In this document: positions 25,207 through 34,081 of the stretch, piece after piece
Numbering within the stretch: the stretch's first letter is position 1
Layout: every line of letters begins with the position of its first letter
Assembly (NCBI RefSeq): GCF_900455735.1
Contig: NZ_UAUI01000001.1
Span: forward strand, 930,001 to 994,000
Origin: Rhodococcus wratislaviensis
GTDB lineage: Bacteria; Actinomycetota; Actinomycetes; Mycobacteriales; Mycobacteriaceae
Direction: 5' to 3'
DNA length: 64,000 bases
Program-made: the position numbers and the translations under genes
Notes under the pieces: model-generated
What the model saw: the letters and a program-made list of their open reading frames with translations, nothing else
Database searches by the model: none
What the model was told of the DNA's origin: nothing

Positions 25207-26709
25207 ATGACGTACGAAACCATGAAACCCGATGCCGCACTGGCAAAGGTGCCCACCGATCTGTTCATCGGAGGCAGGTGGGTATCACCCGGAACGGGAC
25301 AAACCATTGCGGTGGAGAACCCCGCCACCGGCGATGTGATCGCCGAGATCGCCGACGGCGGGCTCGCCGACATGGCCGCCGCTCTCGACGCCGCCGCGGC
25401 CGCCCAACGGGACTGGGCGCGCACCGCTCCCCGGGTGCGCTCGGACATCCTGCGCCGCGCCTACACGCTCATGCTCGAGCGGTCCGACCATCTCGCCACC
25501 CTGACCACGCTCGAGATGGGCAAGCCGTACGCTCAGGCCCGGGCCGAGGTGACGTACGCAGCCGAATACCTGCGCTGGTACTCCGAGGAAGCTGTGCGCA
25601 TCAGCGGCCGCTACACCGTCACCGAGTCGGGGGTCGGCCGGATCGTCACGATGGCCCAGCCCGTCGGTCCGTGCCTGTTCGTCACACCGTGGAACTTCCC
25701 CCTCGCGATGGGCACCCGCAAGATCGGCCCCGCGCTGGCGGCGGGCTGCACCTGCATCGTCAAACCCGCGAAGCAGACTCCGCTGAGCATGCTCGCGACG
25801 GCGTCGATCCTCGAGGAAGCCGGTGTTCCCGCCGGAGTGGTCAACATCGTGCCCAGCAGTGATTCCACCCGAATCGTGGCCGCGGCAATGAATGATCCAC
25901 GGCTGCGGAAGATTTCGTTCACCGGCTCGACCGAGGTAGGACAGTCACTGGTCCGGCAGTCGGCCGACCAATTGCTGCGCGTGTCGCTCGAACTCGGCGG
26001 CAACGCCCCGTTCATCGTCTTCGACGACGCCGACGTCGGCCCGGCAGTGGACGCCGCGATACAGGCGAAACTGCGCAACAACGGGGAAGCCTGCACCAGC
26101 GCCAACCGCCTGTACGTCCATTCCTCGATCGCCGCCGAGTTCGCTGCCGAACTCGCCGAGCGCTTCTCCGCGCTGACCATCGGCCCCGGCATGGACCCCG
26201 GCACCGACATCGGCCCGCTCATCGACGACAAGCAGCGACGCCAGGTGCAGAGGCTGGTCGACGACGCCGTCGCCAAGGGCGCACGCGTCGCGACGGGCGG
26301 GCACGCCCTCGACCGTCCGGGCTGCTTCTTCGCGCCCACCGTCCTCACCGATGTGCCCGATGACGCGCTCCTGATCCAGGACGAGATCTTCGGGCCCGTC
26401 GCGCCGATCATCTCCTTCGACGACGAAACCGCGGTCCTCGAATCCGCCAACTCGAGCAGGTACGGGCTGGCCGCCTACGTGTTCACGCGCGATCTGGACC
26501 GCGCGATCCGAGTCGCCGAACAACTCGACAGCGGAATGGTCGCGATCAACCAGGGAACGGTGTCGAACCCGGCAGCACCCTTCGGCGGTGTCAAACATTC
26601 CGGCTACGGGCGGGAAGGCGGCCCGGAAGGCCTCGACGAATACCTCGAGACGAAGTACGTCGCACTGGGCGCGGGCACCGCACCCACGAGCATCGGAGGC
26701 AGGGCATGA
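25207..26709 (+). CDS. Aldehyde dehydrogenase (succinate-semialdehyde dehydrogenase-like)
   Basis: 500 residues from ATG 25207, with AAAGGA 5 nt upstream; the in-frame ATG 25180 overlaps the permease and has no such site. NAD(P)-dependent oxidation of an aldehyde. Catalytic Glu262 (LELGGNAPF) and Cys296 (GEACTSANR), FVTPWNFPLAM for the cofactor cleft, FTGSTEVGQ. The GabD-like group includes glycolaldehyde, sulfolactaldehyde and malonate-semialdehyde enzymes. Within this operon it may oxidise an aldehyde released by transketolase or made by the monooxygenase. Stop overlaps the next start (ATGA). Confidence 0.92.
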   Translation: MTYETMKPDAALAKVPTDLFIGGRWVSPGTGQTIAVENPATGDVIAEIADGGLADMAAALDAAAAAQRDWARTAPRVRSDILRRAYTLMLERSDHLATLTTLEMGKPYAQARAEVTYAAEYLRWYSEEAVRISGRYTVTESGVGRIVTMAQPVGPCLFVTPWNFPLAMGTRKIGPALAAGCTCIVKPAKQTPLSMLATASILEEAGVPAGVVNIVPSSDSTRIVAAAMNDPRLRKISFTGSTEVGQSLVRQSADQLLRVSLELGGNAPFIVFDDADVGPAVDAAIQAKLRNNGEACTSANRLYVHSSIAAEFAAELAERFSALTIGPGMDPGTDIGPLIDDKQRRQVQRLVDDAVAKGARVATGGHALDRPGCFFAPTVLTDVPDDALLIQDEIFGPVAPIISFDDETAVLESANSSRYGLAAYVFTRDLDRAIRVAEQLDSGMVAINQGTVSNPAAPFGGVKHSGYGREGGPEGLDEYLETKYVALGAGTAPTSIGGRA

Positions 26710-27767
26710 GCGCCGGAAAGACTCTGGTCGTCGGCGCCCACGGGGTGATCGGCAGCGCAGTGGTGCGGACGCTGACCGACGAGGGCAGGGACGTGGTCAC
26801 GGTGGCACGCCGCGGCCCGGTCGAGCTGCCGGGCGGGACGACAGTCGCCGACCACATCCAGGTCGATCTCCTCGACGGCGCGGCCACCTCGGCTGCGTTC
26901 GCCGGCCGTGCCGACATCGACACGATCGTCTACACGGCATACACCGAACGTGAGTCGATGGCGGCGACCGTCGCACCGAACCTCGCGATGCTTCGGCACG
27001 TGCTCGCGGCGGTCGGCGGGTCACCCTCCACCCTCCGGCACGTCGTCCTGATCGGCGGTGGAAAGTCGTACGGCGAGCACCTCGGCTACTACAAGACCCC
27101 GGCCAAGGAAACCGACCCCCGCCACCTCGGTCCCATCTTCTACAACGACCAGGAGGACCTGCTCTTCGCCGACGCCCAGCAGCACGGGTACACCTGGACC
27201 GTCCTCCGCCCGGATGCAGTGCTGGGTGTGAGCATCGGATCACCGATGAACATGCTGACCGGTGTCGGCGTCTACGCAACCCTGTGCCGGCATCAACGTC
27301 TGCCGCTGCGCTTCCCCGGCACCCCGAAGGCCTGGACGGCGCTACACCAGGCGACGGACAGTGCCGTCGTGGGCGCCGCGGTGCACTGGGCGCTCGAGGC
27401 CGAGACGGCACGCGGAGAGACGTTCAACGTCACCAACGGCGACAACTTCCGCTGGCAGCATCTGTGGCCGGACATCGCCGGCTTCTTCGGCATGGACGTC
27501 GCGCCGATACAGCCGATGACGCTCGCCGAGCAGATGGCGGACAAATCTGCACTCTGGGACGACGTCGTCGCCCGGCACCAGCTACGCCCGCTCCCGCTGT
27601 CCGCGGTGGCAGCCTGGCCGTTCGTCGACGGATGGTTCGCCATGGAGTCCGACATGGTGCAGAGCACCATCAAGATCCGCCGGGCCGGCTTCACCGCGTG
27701 CATCGACACCCACGAGAGCTTCGTCGCCAACCTCGAGCAACTCCAGCGGCTTCGCCTGATTCCGTAA
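26706..27767 (+). CDS. NAD(P)-dependent reductase, PRISE-like atypical SDR
   Basis: 353 residues. Rossmann motif GAHGVIG (10-16), followed by RRG (35-37) suggesting NADP(H). GGGKSYGEH (117-125) and FYNDQEDLLF (145-154) resemble the Lys and Tyr motifs of the progesterone 5-beta-reductase/iridoid synthase (PRISE) family, and the late WTVLRPDAVLG and MNMLTGVGVYA stretches also match that family. PRISE enzymes reduce enones. In bacteria they are mostly uncharacterised, and an epimerase/dehydratase label is the common alternative. ATGA-coupled to the aldehyde dehydrogenase. Confidence 0.75.
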   Translation: MSAGKTLVVGAHGVIGSAVVRTLTDEGRDVVTVARRGPVELPGGTTVADHIQVDLLDGAATSAAFAGRADIDTIVYTAYTERESMAATVAPNLAMLRHVLAAVGGSPSTLRHVVLIGGGKSYGEHLGYYKTPAKETDPRHLGPIFYNDQEDLLFADAQQHGYTWTVLRPDAVLGVSIGSPMNMLTGVGVYATLCRHQRLPLRFPGTPKAWTALHQATDSAVVGAAVHWALEAETARGETFNVTNGDNFRWQHLWPDIAGFFGMDVAPIQPMTLAEQMADKSALWDDVVARHQLRPLPLSAVAAWPFVDGWFAMESDMVQSTIKIRRAGFTACIDTHESFVANLEQLQRLRLIP

Positions 27768-27796
27768 TCCCTTTACACTTTCGACAGGACTACATC

Positions 27797-29539
27797 ATGA
27801 CCACCACATTCAGTGACACCGACCTTCGAACCGACGCACAGGCGTGGCTCGACGGATTCTCCCGGTTCCTCACCGCCGAACTCGCGCCCACGGCTGTCTT
27901 CGCCCCGCAGTCCTACTGGCGCGACGTGCTCGCGTTCACCGGGGATCTGCGCACGTTCAACGACGAGATTCCCGCGGAGTTGCTCCGCCGCCAGGAACTC
28001 GCGAAGGCGACGAACATCCGGATCGCCGAAGACCGGACTCCTCCCCGTCTGGTGGAGCGGGCGGGTATCCCCTGCCTGGAGGTCATCTTCGAGTTCGACA
28101 CCCTCGCCGGGTCCGGGGTCGGGGTTGCGCGGCTGGTCGACGTGCCGGACCGCGGTCTGCTCGTGCGCTCCCTCTTCACCACACTCGACCAGCTTGCCGA
28201 CCACCCCGAACGCACCGGCGAGCACCGCCCCGTCGGGCAGGCGGACTCGTCCAAGTTCGGTGGCCCCAACTGGCTGGACCGCCGCGTCGCCGCGCAAGCC
28301 TACGAGAACCGCGACCCCGACGTGCTGATCGTCGGCGGTGGGCAGTCGGGACTGACCCTCGCAGCCCGGCTCGGGCAGCTCGACGTCGACGCCCTGGTCG
28401 TGGACACCCATGTGCGGCCCGGCGACAACTGGCGCACCCGATACCACGCCCTGACCCTGCACAACGCGGTGTGGCTCAACGACCTTCCGTACATGCCCTT
28501 CCCCGCAACCTGGCCGCAGTTCGTTCCCAAGGACAAGCTTGCCGGATGGTTCGAGGCGTACGTCGAGGCCATGGAGATCAACTTCTGGGGTGCCACCGCC
28601 TTCGTCGGCGGAGACTACGACGAACAGTCCCGATCCTGGGTTGCGCGAGTTCGTCGCGGCGACGGCACCATTCGCACCCTGCGCCCCAAGCACGTCGTGA
28701 TCGCGACCGGTGTCAGCGGCATCCCGTACGTCCCGGAGCTACCCGGACTTTCCCAGTTCGCGGGTCGCACGCTGCACTCGAGCGACTACGACGACGCCGG
28801 CGAATTCGCGGGTCAGCGAGTCGTCATCATCGGAACCGGGAACAGTGCCCACGACGTCGCCCAGGACCTGCATGCTCACGGTGTCGACGTGACGATGGTG
28901 CAGCGCAGTTCGACCACCATCGTGAGCGTCGACCCCTCGGCCGCGGCGGCGGACGCGTCGTACCTGACTGCACCGACCCTCGAGGACTGCGACCTCCTCT
29001 CGATGGCAACGGTCTATCCCGACCTCTACACGGGCAGCCAGATGATCACCGCAACGATGAAGGAACTCGACAAGGATCTCGTCGCCGCCCTCAATCGCAT
29101 CGGTTTCCGAACCGACTACGGCGAAGAGGACACCGGCCAGCAGATGAAGTTCATGCGCCGTGGTGGCGGCTACTACCTCAACGTCGGCTGTTCGGATCTG
29201 CTGATCTCCGGGCAGGTCGGGCTGGTCCAGTACGCCGACACGGCCGGGTTCGTCGCCGACGGTCTGAGTCTGACCAACGGCGACGTCGTCGAGGCCGACG
29301 CCGTCATCCTGGCGACCGGATACCAGACCCAGCAAGAGGGTGTACGCGCGCTGCTGGGCGACGAGATCGCCGACGCGGTCGGCCCCATCTGGGGATACGA
29401 CGACGAGGGCGAGGTCCGCAACACGTGGAAGCGGACCGCACAACCCGGACTGTGGTTCTCCTCCGGCAACTTCCAGCTCTGCCGGATCTACTCCAAGGTC
29501 CTGGCCATGCAGATCCGCACCGACCTCGACAACGGCTGA
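27797..29539 (+). CDS. Flavin-containing monooxygenase with extra N-terminal domain
   Basis: 580 residues from ATG 27797. Residues 1 to about 165 precede the flavin domain and look like an NTF2/SnoaL-type small domain (AQAWLDGFSRFLTAEL, SYWRDVLAFTGDLRTF). FAD site VGGGQSG (about 177-183), FMO signature FAGRTLHSSDY (321-331; F-x-G-x3-H-x3-Y, not the W of classical Baeyer-Villiger enzymes), NADPH site GTGNSAHD (346-353), and ATGYQ near the end. It inserts one O atom into C, N or S. Last gene of the operon, 29 nt after the reductase. Substrate unknown. Confidence 0.88.
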   Translation: MTTTFSDTDLRTDAQAWLDGFSRFLTAELAPTAVFAPQSYWRDVLAFTGDLRTFNDEIPAELLRRQELAKATNIRIAEDRTPPRLVERAGIPCLEVIFEFDTLAGSGVGVARLVDVPDRGLLVRSLFTTLDQLADHPERTGEHRPVGQADSSKFGGPNWLDRRVAAQAYENRDPDVLIVGGGQSGLTLAARLGQLDVDALVVDTHVRPGDNWRTRYHALTLHNAVWLNDLPYMPFPATWPQFVPKDKLAGWFEAYVEAMEINFWGATAFVGGDYDEQSRSWVARVRRGDGTIRTLRPKHVVIATGVSGIPYVPELPGLSQFAGRTLHSSDYDDAGEFAGQRVVIIGTGNSAHDVAQDLHAHGVDVTMVQRSSTTIVSVDPSAAAADASYLTAPTLEDCDLLSMATVYPDLYTGSQMITATMKELDKDLVAALNRIGFRTDYGEEDTGQQMKFMRRGGGYYLNVGCSDLLISGQVGLVQYADTAGFVADGLSLTNGDVVEADAVILATGYQTQQEGVRALLGDEIADAVGPIWGYDDEGEVRNTWKRTAQPGLWFSSGNFQLCRIYSKVLAMQIRTDLDNG

Positions 29540-29677
29540 ATCCGACCGGCCCGGGCGCCGGTTTCGCGGATATCCCCGCGGCCGCTCCCTCCGGAGCCCT
29601 ACCCTGGACACGCCGAATGCACTCCCCTGGATGCCTGCGCGCCGTGTGCGGGGCCAGCGCGCCGAGAGGTCGTCACG

Positions 29678-30115
29678 ATGCTCCTCAGATCGAGTGTGGT
29701 CGTCTTGTCCTGTGCCGTAGCCGCGGTACTGGCCGCTTCCCCCGCCCAGGCGACGCCGTCTTCGGGTGTGACCGCGCAGATCCTGTTCGAGACCACGGTT
29801 CCGGCGGTCGCGGGCAGCTCGGCGGGCACGGATCTCACGTTGCGGCGCATCGAGATCGCCCCCGGCGGCACGACGGGATGGCACTACCACGACGGTCCGG
29901 TGTATGCGTTCGTCGAATCCGGTGTGCTGTCCCGCACCCTGCAGGACTGCACGAAAGCGGTGACGACGGCCGGTCAGGCGATCACCGAGGACCACGGAAG
30001 CGATCACGTCCACGAGGGCTCGAATCTGGGGACCGAACCGCTGGTGCTGCTCGCGTTCTACACCGAACCGGAGGGCAAGCCCCTGTCCGAGGACGCGCCG
30101 GCGCCCGCCTGCTGA
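29678..30115 (+). CDS. Secreted cupin-domain protein
   Basis: 145 residues. Signal peptide with hydrophobic core VVVLSCAVAAVLAA and likely cleavage after AQA (about 26). The mature part is a small cupin: IEIAPGGTTGWHYHDGPVY supplies the two metal-binding His and a Glu further on, with a second His pair at DHGSDHVHEG. Two Cys (about residues 88 and 145) could form an extracellular disulfide. Activity unknown. It follows the monooxygenase by 138 bp and is convergent with cobK. Confidence 0.82.
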   Translation: MLLRSSVVVLSCAVAAVLAASPAQATPSSGVTAQILFETTVPAVAGSSAGTDLTLRRIEIAPGGTTGWHYHDGPVYAFVESGVLSRTLQDCTKAVTTAGQAITEDHGSDHVHEGSNLGTEPLVLLAFYTEPEGKPLSEDAPAPAC

Positions 30116-30136
30116 CAGGTCACCGTGCCCGTCTCC

Positions 30137-30880
30137 TCATCGGATGACCGAGTCGATCCACTCGAGCGCTCCCTCGACGTCGTCCACCGTTGCCGTCCCC
30201 GACGGCAACGGTGGACGACGGATCATCAGGACCGGAACGCCCAGATCACGGGCGGCGTCGAGCTTCGCGTCGGTCTGACCGCCGCCGCTGTTCTTGGTGA
30301 CCAGGGCGTCGATGCGGTGCTCACGCATCAGCGCTATCTCGTCGGGCACCGCGAACGGCCCGCGGGCGAGGAGCAGCGTCGACTGCGGCGGCATCGCCAC
30401 GTCCGGTGGATCGATCGCGCGGATGAGGAACCACAGTGCCCGCAGGCCGGCGAACGCGCCGACACCCTGCCTGCCGATGGTGAGGAAGACTCTCGTTCCC
30501 AGGTCGGGAAGCAGGGCGGCCGCGTCGGCGAGGTCGGTGGCGCGGTGCCAGCGTTCGCCGGGGCGCGGACACCATTCGGGGCGCCGCAGCACGACGAGCG
30601 GTATCCCGCGACGGTGCGCGGCGTCGGCGGCGTTGCTCGTGATCTGCGCCGCGAACGGGTGCGTCGCGTCCACGATCGCGTCGACGGGATGTGCGCGCAG
30701 CCACTCGTCGAGTCCGTCCGCTCCCCCGAATCCGCCGATCCGCACGTCACCGACGGGCATGCGAGGATCGCGGACCCGGCCGGCGAGAGAGGACACCGCG
30801 TCGACGCCCGGAACGTCCGCGAGTGCGGCGGCGAGCGCCCGGGCCTCCCCGGTGCCGCCGAGGATCAGGATCCGTGCCAC
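30137..30880 (-). CDS. cobK: Precorrin-6A reductase
   Basis: 247 residues from GTG 30880, 2 nt after the cobM stop. NADPH-dependent reduction of precorrin-6A in aerobic cobalamin synthesis. ILILGGTGEARALA (4-17) is the N-terminal nucleotide loop; AIVDATHPFAAQIT (about 68-81) and LVTKNSGGGQTDAKL (about 192-206) are CobK signatures. Last gene of the minus-strand SDR-cobL-cobM-cobK run (Rv2073c-Rv2070c order). A perfect 20-bp inverted repeat is embedded in its last codons. Confidence 0.95.
   Translation of the reverse strand: MARILILGGTGEARALAAALADVPGVDAVSSLAGRVRDPRMPVGDVRIGGFGGADGLDEWLRAHPVDAIVDATHPFAAQITSNAADAAHRRGIPLVVLRRPEWCPRPGERWHRATDLADAAALLPDLGTRVFLTIGRQGVGAFAGLRALWFLIRAIDPPDVAMPPQSTLLLARGPFAVPDEIALMREHRIDALVTKNSGGGQTDAKLDAARDLGVPVLMIRRPPLPSGTATVDDVEGALEWIDSVIR
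30178..30220. terminator. Perfect 20-bp hairpin inside the 3' end of cobK
   Basis: Arms 30178-30197 and 30201-30220 are exactly complementary with a CCC loop, within the codons for PSGTATVDD of CobK. It lies 63 nt beyond the stop of the convergent cupin gene, so it may terminate that transcript. On the cobK strand it lies about 40 nt before the stop. No U tract. Such a long perfect stem in coding DNA is not expected by chance. Confidence 0.6.
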
Positions 30881-30882
30881 GC

Positions 30883-31632
30883 TCAGTGGGTGGTGCGCTC
30901 GCGGGTGGCGGAATACAGGTAACTGTCCGGAAACCCCTCGGCAGCAAGCACTTTACCGACGATCACCACGGCGGTCTTCGTGACGCCCGCCGCCTTCACC
31001 TGCTCGGCGATCGTGGCCAGGGTGCCGCGGAGCACGATCTCGTCGGGACGCGACGCGAACGCGACAACCGCGGCGGGACAGTCGCGACCGTAGTTCTCGG
31101 CGAGTTCCAGGGCGATCTGATCGATCCGGTGCGCGCCCAGGTGCACCACCATCGTGGCACCGCTGCGGCCGAGGGAACGCAGGTCCTCTCCCTCCGGCAT
31201 CGCGGTGGACAGCGTGGACACCCGGGTCAGCACGATCGACTGCGAGACACCGGGAACGGTCAACTCCCGCCCCAGCGACGCCGCCGCGGCGGTGAACGCC
31301 GGCACCCCGGGCACCACGGTGTACGCGACGCCTGCGGCCTCGAGCCGGCGCACCTGTTCGGCGACGGCACTGAAGATCGACGGGTCACCCGAATGCAGGC
31401 GGGCGACGTCCTGACCGGCCGCGTCCGCCTCGATCAGCAGGGCGACGATCTCGTCGAGACTCAGTCGCGCCGTGTCGATCACCCGCGCACCCTCGGGGCA
31501 TTCCGCCAGGAGTTCCTGCGGGACCAGGCTGCCCGCATACAGGCAGACGGGGCTCGCCGCGATGATCCGCTGCGCGCGGACCGTGACCAGGTCGGCCGCG
31601 CCGGGACCTGCCCCGATGAAGTACACCGTCAT
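30883..31632 (-). CDS. cobM: Precorrin-4 C11-methyltransferase
   Basis: 249 residues, SAM-dependent tetrapyrrole methylase. YFIGAGPGAADLVTVRA (4-20) is the family N-terminus, CLYAGSLVP and ARLHSGDPSIF (about 77-87) are conserved blocks, and VPGVPAFTAAAA is the motif of the substrate cleft. Methylates C11 of precorrin-4. The start overlaps the cobL stop (ATGA). Confidence 0.96.
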   Translation of the reverse strand: MTVYFIGAGPGAADLVTVRAQRIIAASPVCLYAGSLVPQELLAECPEGARVIDTARLSLDEIVALLIEADAAGQDVARLHSGDPSIFSAVAEQVRRLEAAGVAYTVVPGVPAFTAAAASLGRELTVPGVSQSIVLTRVSTLSTAMPEGEDLRSLGRSGATMVVHLGAHRIDQIALELAENYGRDCPAAVVAFASRPDEIVLRGTLATIAEQVKAAGVTKTAVVIVGKVLAAEGFPDSYLYSATRERTTH

Positions 31633-32864
31633 GCCGCATCACCTTTCGACTGCTTTGTCACCGACCACTGCGCCACCGGCAGTTGCGGCCGCCACGCGGT
31701 GAACCCGCCGAGCGGCTCACCGCGGTACACCTGAAACTTGCGGAGCTGCCCACCGCATTTCGAAAACCACTGCAGCAGAAGTGCTTCCGATTCCGCCGTC
31801 ACCGCGTTGGTCACCATGCGGCCGCCGACCCGGAGCCGCGACCAGCACTCCTCGAGCAGACCGTCCTGCGTGACGCCACCGCCGACGAAGATCGCGTCCG
31901 GCGTGGACAGTTCGGGTGGCACGTCCTCGAACGCTGCGGGTGCGTCACCGAACACTTCGAGAGACGGCACCCCGAGCCCGGCCGCGTTCGACTCGATCTG
32001 GCCGACGCGTGCCGCGCTGCGCTCGAAAGTCACTGCCCGGCAGAGGGGGTGGGTACGCATCCATTCGATCGCGACGGTGCCGGACCCGCCTCCCACGTCC
32101 CACAACAACTCCCCCACCGCAGGTGCGAGGGCACACAACGTCAGGGCGCGGATCTCGTGTTTGGTCATCTGCCCGTCGCCCGTGAACGCGACGTCGGGCA
32201 GTCCTGGCATCCGGGTCAGCCGGAGGGTGCCGGAGTCGGCGCGGCAGTCGATCGCGATCACGTTCAGCCGTGCCCCCGGCTCGTGTGACCATGCCGACGC
32301 CGTGCCGTCGAGCCTCGACTCGTCGGGTCCGCCCAGTTCGCCGAGCACGCTGAGCCGCGACGGTCCGAACCCGTGTTGCGTCAGGAGTTCGGCGACGGCG
32401 GCGGGGGTGTGCTCGTCGCGGCTCAGCACGAGCAGTCGCGCGTGCTCTCCGAGTGCGGGCAGGAGGGTGTCCACGGGCCGGTTCACGAGACTGACCACTT
32501 GTGTCTCGTGCGCCGCCCAGCCCAGCCGGGCACACGCCAGGGTGGCCGAGGACGGGTGCGAGATCACCCGCACCCGCTCCGCGCCGAGCAGGTCGACGAG
32601 AGTGACGCCGATGCCGTGGAACATCGGGTCTCCGCTGGCCAGGACGCACACCCGCCGGCCGTGGTGCTGTTCGAACAGGCCCGGCAGCGCGGGGACGAGC
32701 GGCGACGGCCAGGCCACCCGCAGTGCCGGCGACTCGGGGATCAGGGCCAGCTGACGCCCGGACCCCATCACGACGTCGGCGGCCTGGATCTCGCGACGCG
32801 CGGACGGCGACAGACCGTCCCACCCGTCGGCACCGATCCCGACGACGACGATCGGGTCGATCAT
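31629..32864 (-). CDS. cobL: Precorrin-6Y C5,15-methyltransferase (decarboxylating)
   Basis: 411 residues from ATG 32864 ([14 protein letters not shown]). Fused CbiE (about 1-200: [28 protein letters not shown]) and CbiT (about 215-400: [37 protein letters not shown]). Methylates C5 and C15 and decarboxylates the acetate side chain of precorrin-6B. The start overlaps the stop of the DprE2-like SDR (ATGA), so that SDR heads the cob operon. Confidence 0.95.
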   Translation of the reverse strand: MIDPIVVVGIGADGWDGLSPSARREIQAADVVMGSGRQLALIPESPALRVAWPSPLVPALPGLFEQHHGRRVCVLASGDPMFHGIGVTLVDLLGAERVRVISHPSSATLACARLGWAAHETQVVSLVNRPVDTLLPALGEHARLLVLSRDEHTPAAVAELLTQHGFGPSRLSVLGELGGPDESRLDGTASAWSHEPGARLNVIAIDCRADSGTLRLTRMPGLPDVAFTGDGQMTKHEIRALTLCALAPAVGELLWDVGGGSGTVAIEWMRTHPLCRAVTFERSAARVGQIESNAAGLGVPSLEVFGDAPAAFEDVPPELSTPDAIFVGGGVTQDGLLEECWSRLRVGGRMVTNAVTAESEALLLQWFSKCGGQLRKFQVYRGEPLGGFTAWRPQLPVAQWSVTKQSKGDAA

Positions 32865-33637
32865 CGCGGCATCCGGCGCCAGACCGCCTGCGGCAGCAAC
32901 CTCATGACGAAGAACACCGGGCGCAACCGTCCCGGCACCCACACTCGGCTCGCACCGCGGTGCAGGCCCCGCACGACCGCGTCCGCGACCTGTGCCGGTG
33001 TGCTCGACATCGGCGCCGGCGACATCCCCTCGGTCATCCGGCCGATCACGAAACCGGACCGGACGAGCAGGAGGGAGACACCGCTGCCGTGGAGGGCGTC
33101 ACCGAGACCGGAGGCGAACCCGTCCAGGCCCGCTTTCGCCGACCCGTACACGTAGTTGGCGCGGCGCACGCGCACGCCCGCGACGGACGAGAACACCACG
33201 ATCCGTCCCGACCCCTGTTCCCGGAGCAGGGTGGCGAGATGCGTGAGCACACCGACCTGCGCGACGTAGTCGGTGTGGACCACCGCAACGGCGTGCCGTG
33301 CGTCCCGCTCAGCGCGCGCCTGATCGCCGAGAATGCCGAACGCCAGCACCGCCACCGACAGCGGGCCGTGCGTTTCCACCACGGACCGCAGCAGCTTCTC
33401 GTGGCTGTCGAGGTCGTCGGCGTCGAATTCCACGCAGTCCACCGAGGACGCGCCCGCGCCGAGCAGGGCCTGCCGTTCGGCGGTGAGTTCGGTGCTGCGG
33501 CGGGCCGCGAGGACGATCGTGCGGCCGGGCGCGAGCCGGGAGGCGATCTCGAGGCCGATCTCGCTGCGACCACCGAGGAGGAGTACCGCCCCGTCGTCGC
33601 CGGGCTTGCCGCTGTTCTTCTTCGATCCCAGGCTCAC
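32861..33637 (-). CDS. SDR resembling DprE2 (Rv2073c-type)
   Basis: 258 residues from GTG 33637. [14 protein letters not shown] (about 19-32) is the nucleotide loop in the form seen in DprE2. [23 protein letters not shown] has the Ser, Tyr and Lys catalytic residues, and the C-terminal [21 protein letters not shown] matches the membrane-near tail of DprE2 (decaprenyl-phosphoryl-ribose epimerase partner). It is a paralogue, not DprE2 itself, because no dprE1 lies nearby. Translationally coupled to cobL, an association also present, from memory, in M. tuberculosis. Confidence 0.82.
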   Translation of the reverse strand: MSLGSKKNSGKPGDDGAVLLLGGRSEIGLEIASRLAPGRTIVLAARRSTELTAERQALLGAGASSVDCVEFDADDLDSHEKLLRSVVETHGPLSVAVLAFGILGDQARAERDARHAVAVVHTDYVAQVGVLTHLATLLREQGSGRIVVFSSVAGVRVRRANYVYGSAKAGLDGFASGLGDALHGSGVSLLLVRSGFVIGRMTEGMSPAPMSSTPAQVADAVVRGLHRGASRVWVPGRLRPVFFVMRLLPQAVWRRMPR

Positions 33638-33667
33638 CCGTCCAGTGTCCTGGATTACCGTCGGGGC

Positions 33668-34081
33668 ATGGACCGCACCCCCACCACTCCGATCCGCCTG
33701 ACCGACGCGGCGCTCGCCTTCCTCGGCGAATACCACCTCGGAACGCTCACCACGCTCCGCAAGAACGGCACCCCGCACGTCGTCGCCGTCGGCTTCACGT
33801 GGGATCAGGAGCACGGGCTGGCGCGGGTCATCACCAACGGCTCCTCGCAGAAGGCCCTCAACGCCGAACGCGGAGGATACGGCGCGGTGAGCCAGGTGGA
33901 CGGACCGCGCTGGATGACCCTGGAGGGCCCCGCCCGGGTACTGACCGACCCCGAGTCCGTCGCCGACGCCGTCGCCCGCTACGCGGCCAGGTATCGCCAG
34001 CCCCGGGTGAACCCGACCCGTGTGGTCGTGGAGATCGCCGTCAGCCGCGTACTCGGCTCGGCTGCGCTGCGTCACCACTGA
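33668..34081 (+). CDS. F420-dependent split-barrel reductase (Rv2074-type, biliverdin reductase)
   Basis: 137 residues. PNPOx-like split barrel: [26 protein letters not shown] near the N-terminus, [24 protein letters not shown] in the middle, and [19 protein letters not shown] at the end. Rv2074 was shown to be an F420H2-dependent biliverdin reductase, and this gene occupies the same place, divergent from the DprE2-like SDR of the cob operon. The 30-bp divergent gap implies a very short shared promoter. The 3' end overlaps ppm1 by 41 bp. Confidence 0.85.
   Translation: MDRTPTTPIRLTDAALAFLGEYHLGTLTTLRKNGTPHVVAVGFTWDQEHGLARVITNGSSQKALNAERGGYGAVSQVDGPRWMTLEGPARVLTDPESVADAVARYAARYRQPRVNPTRVVVEIAVSRVLGSAALRHH

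Noticed and set aside
27284-27796. N-terminally extended monooxygenase frame overlapping the PRISE-like gene
   Set aside because: It is the shadow frame of the reductase. ATG 27797 follows the reductase stop, and the extension is Arg/Gly-rich with no domain.
31600-34000. Cobalamin riboswitch near the cob genes
   Set aside because: The intergenic gaps in this operon are 0-30 bp and coding frames overlap, so there is no room for a riboswitch. The upstream region of metH lies outside the window.
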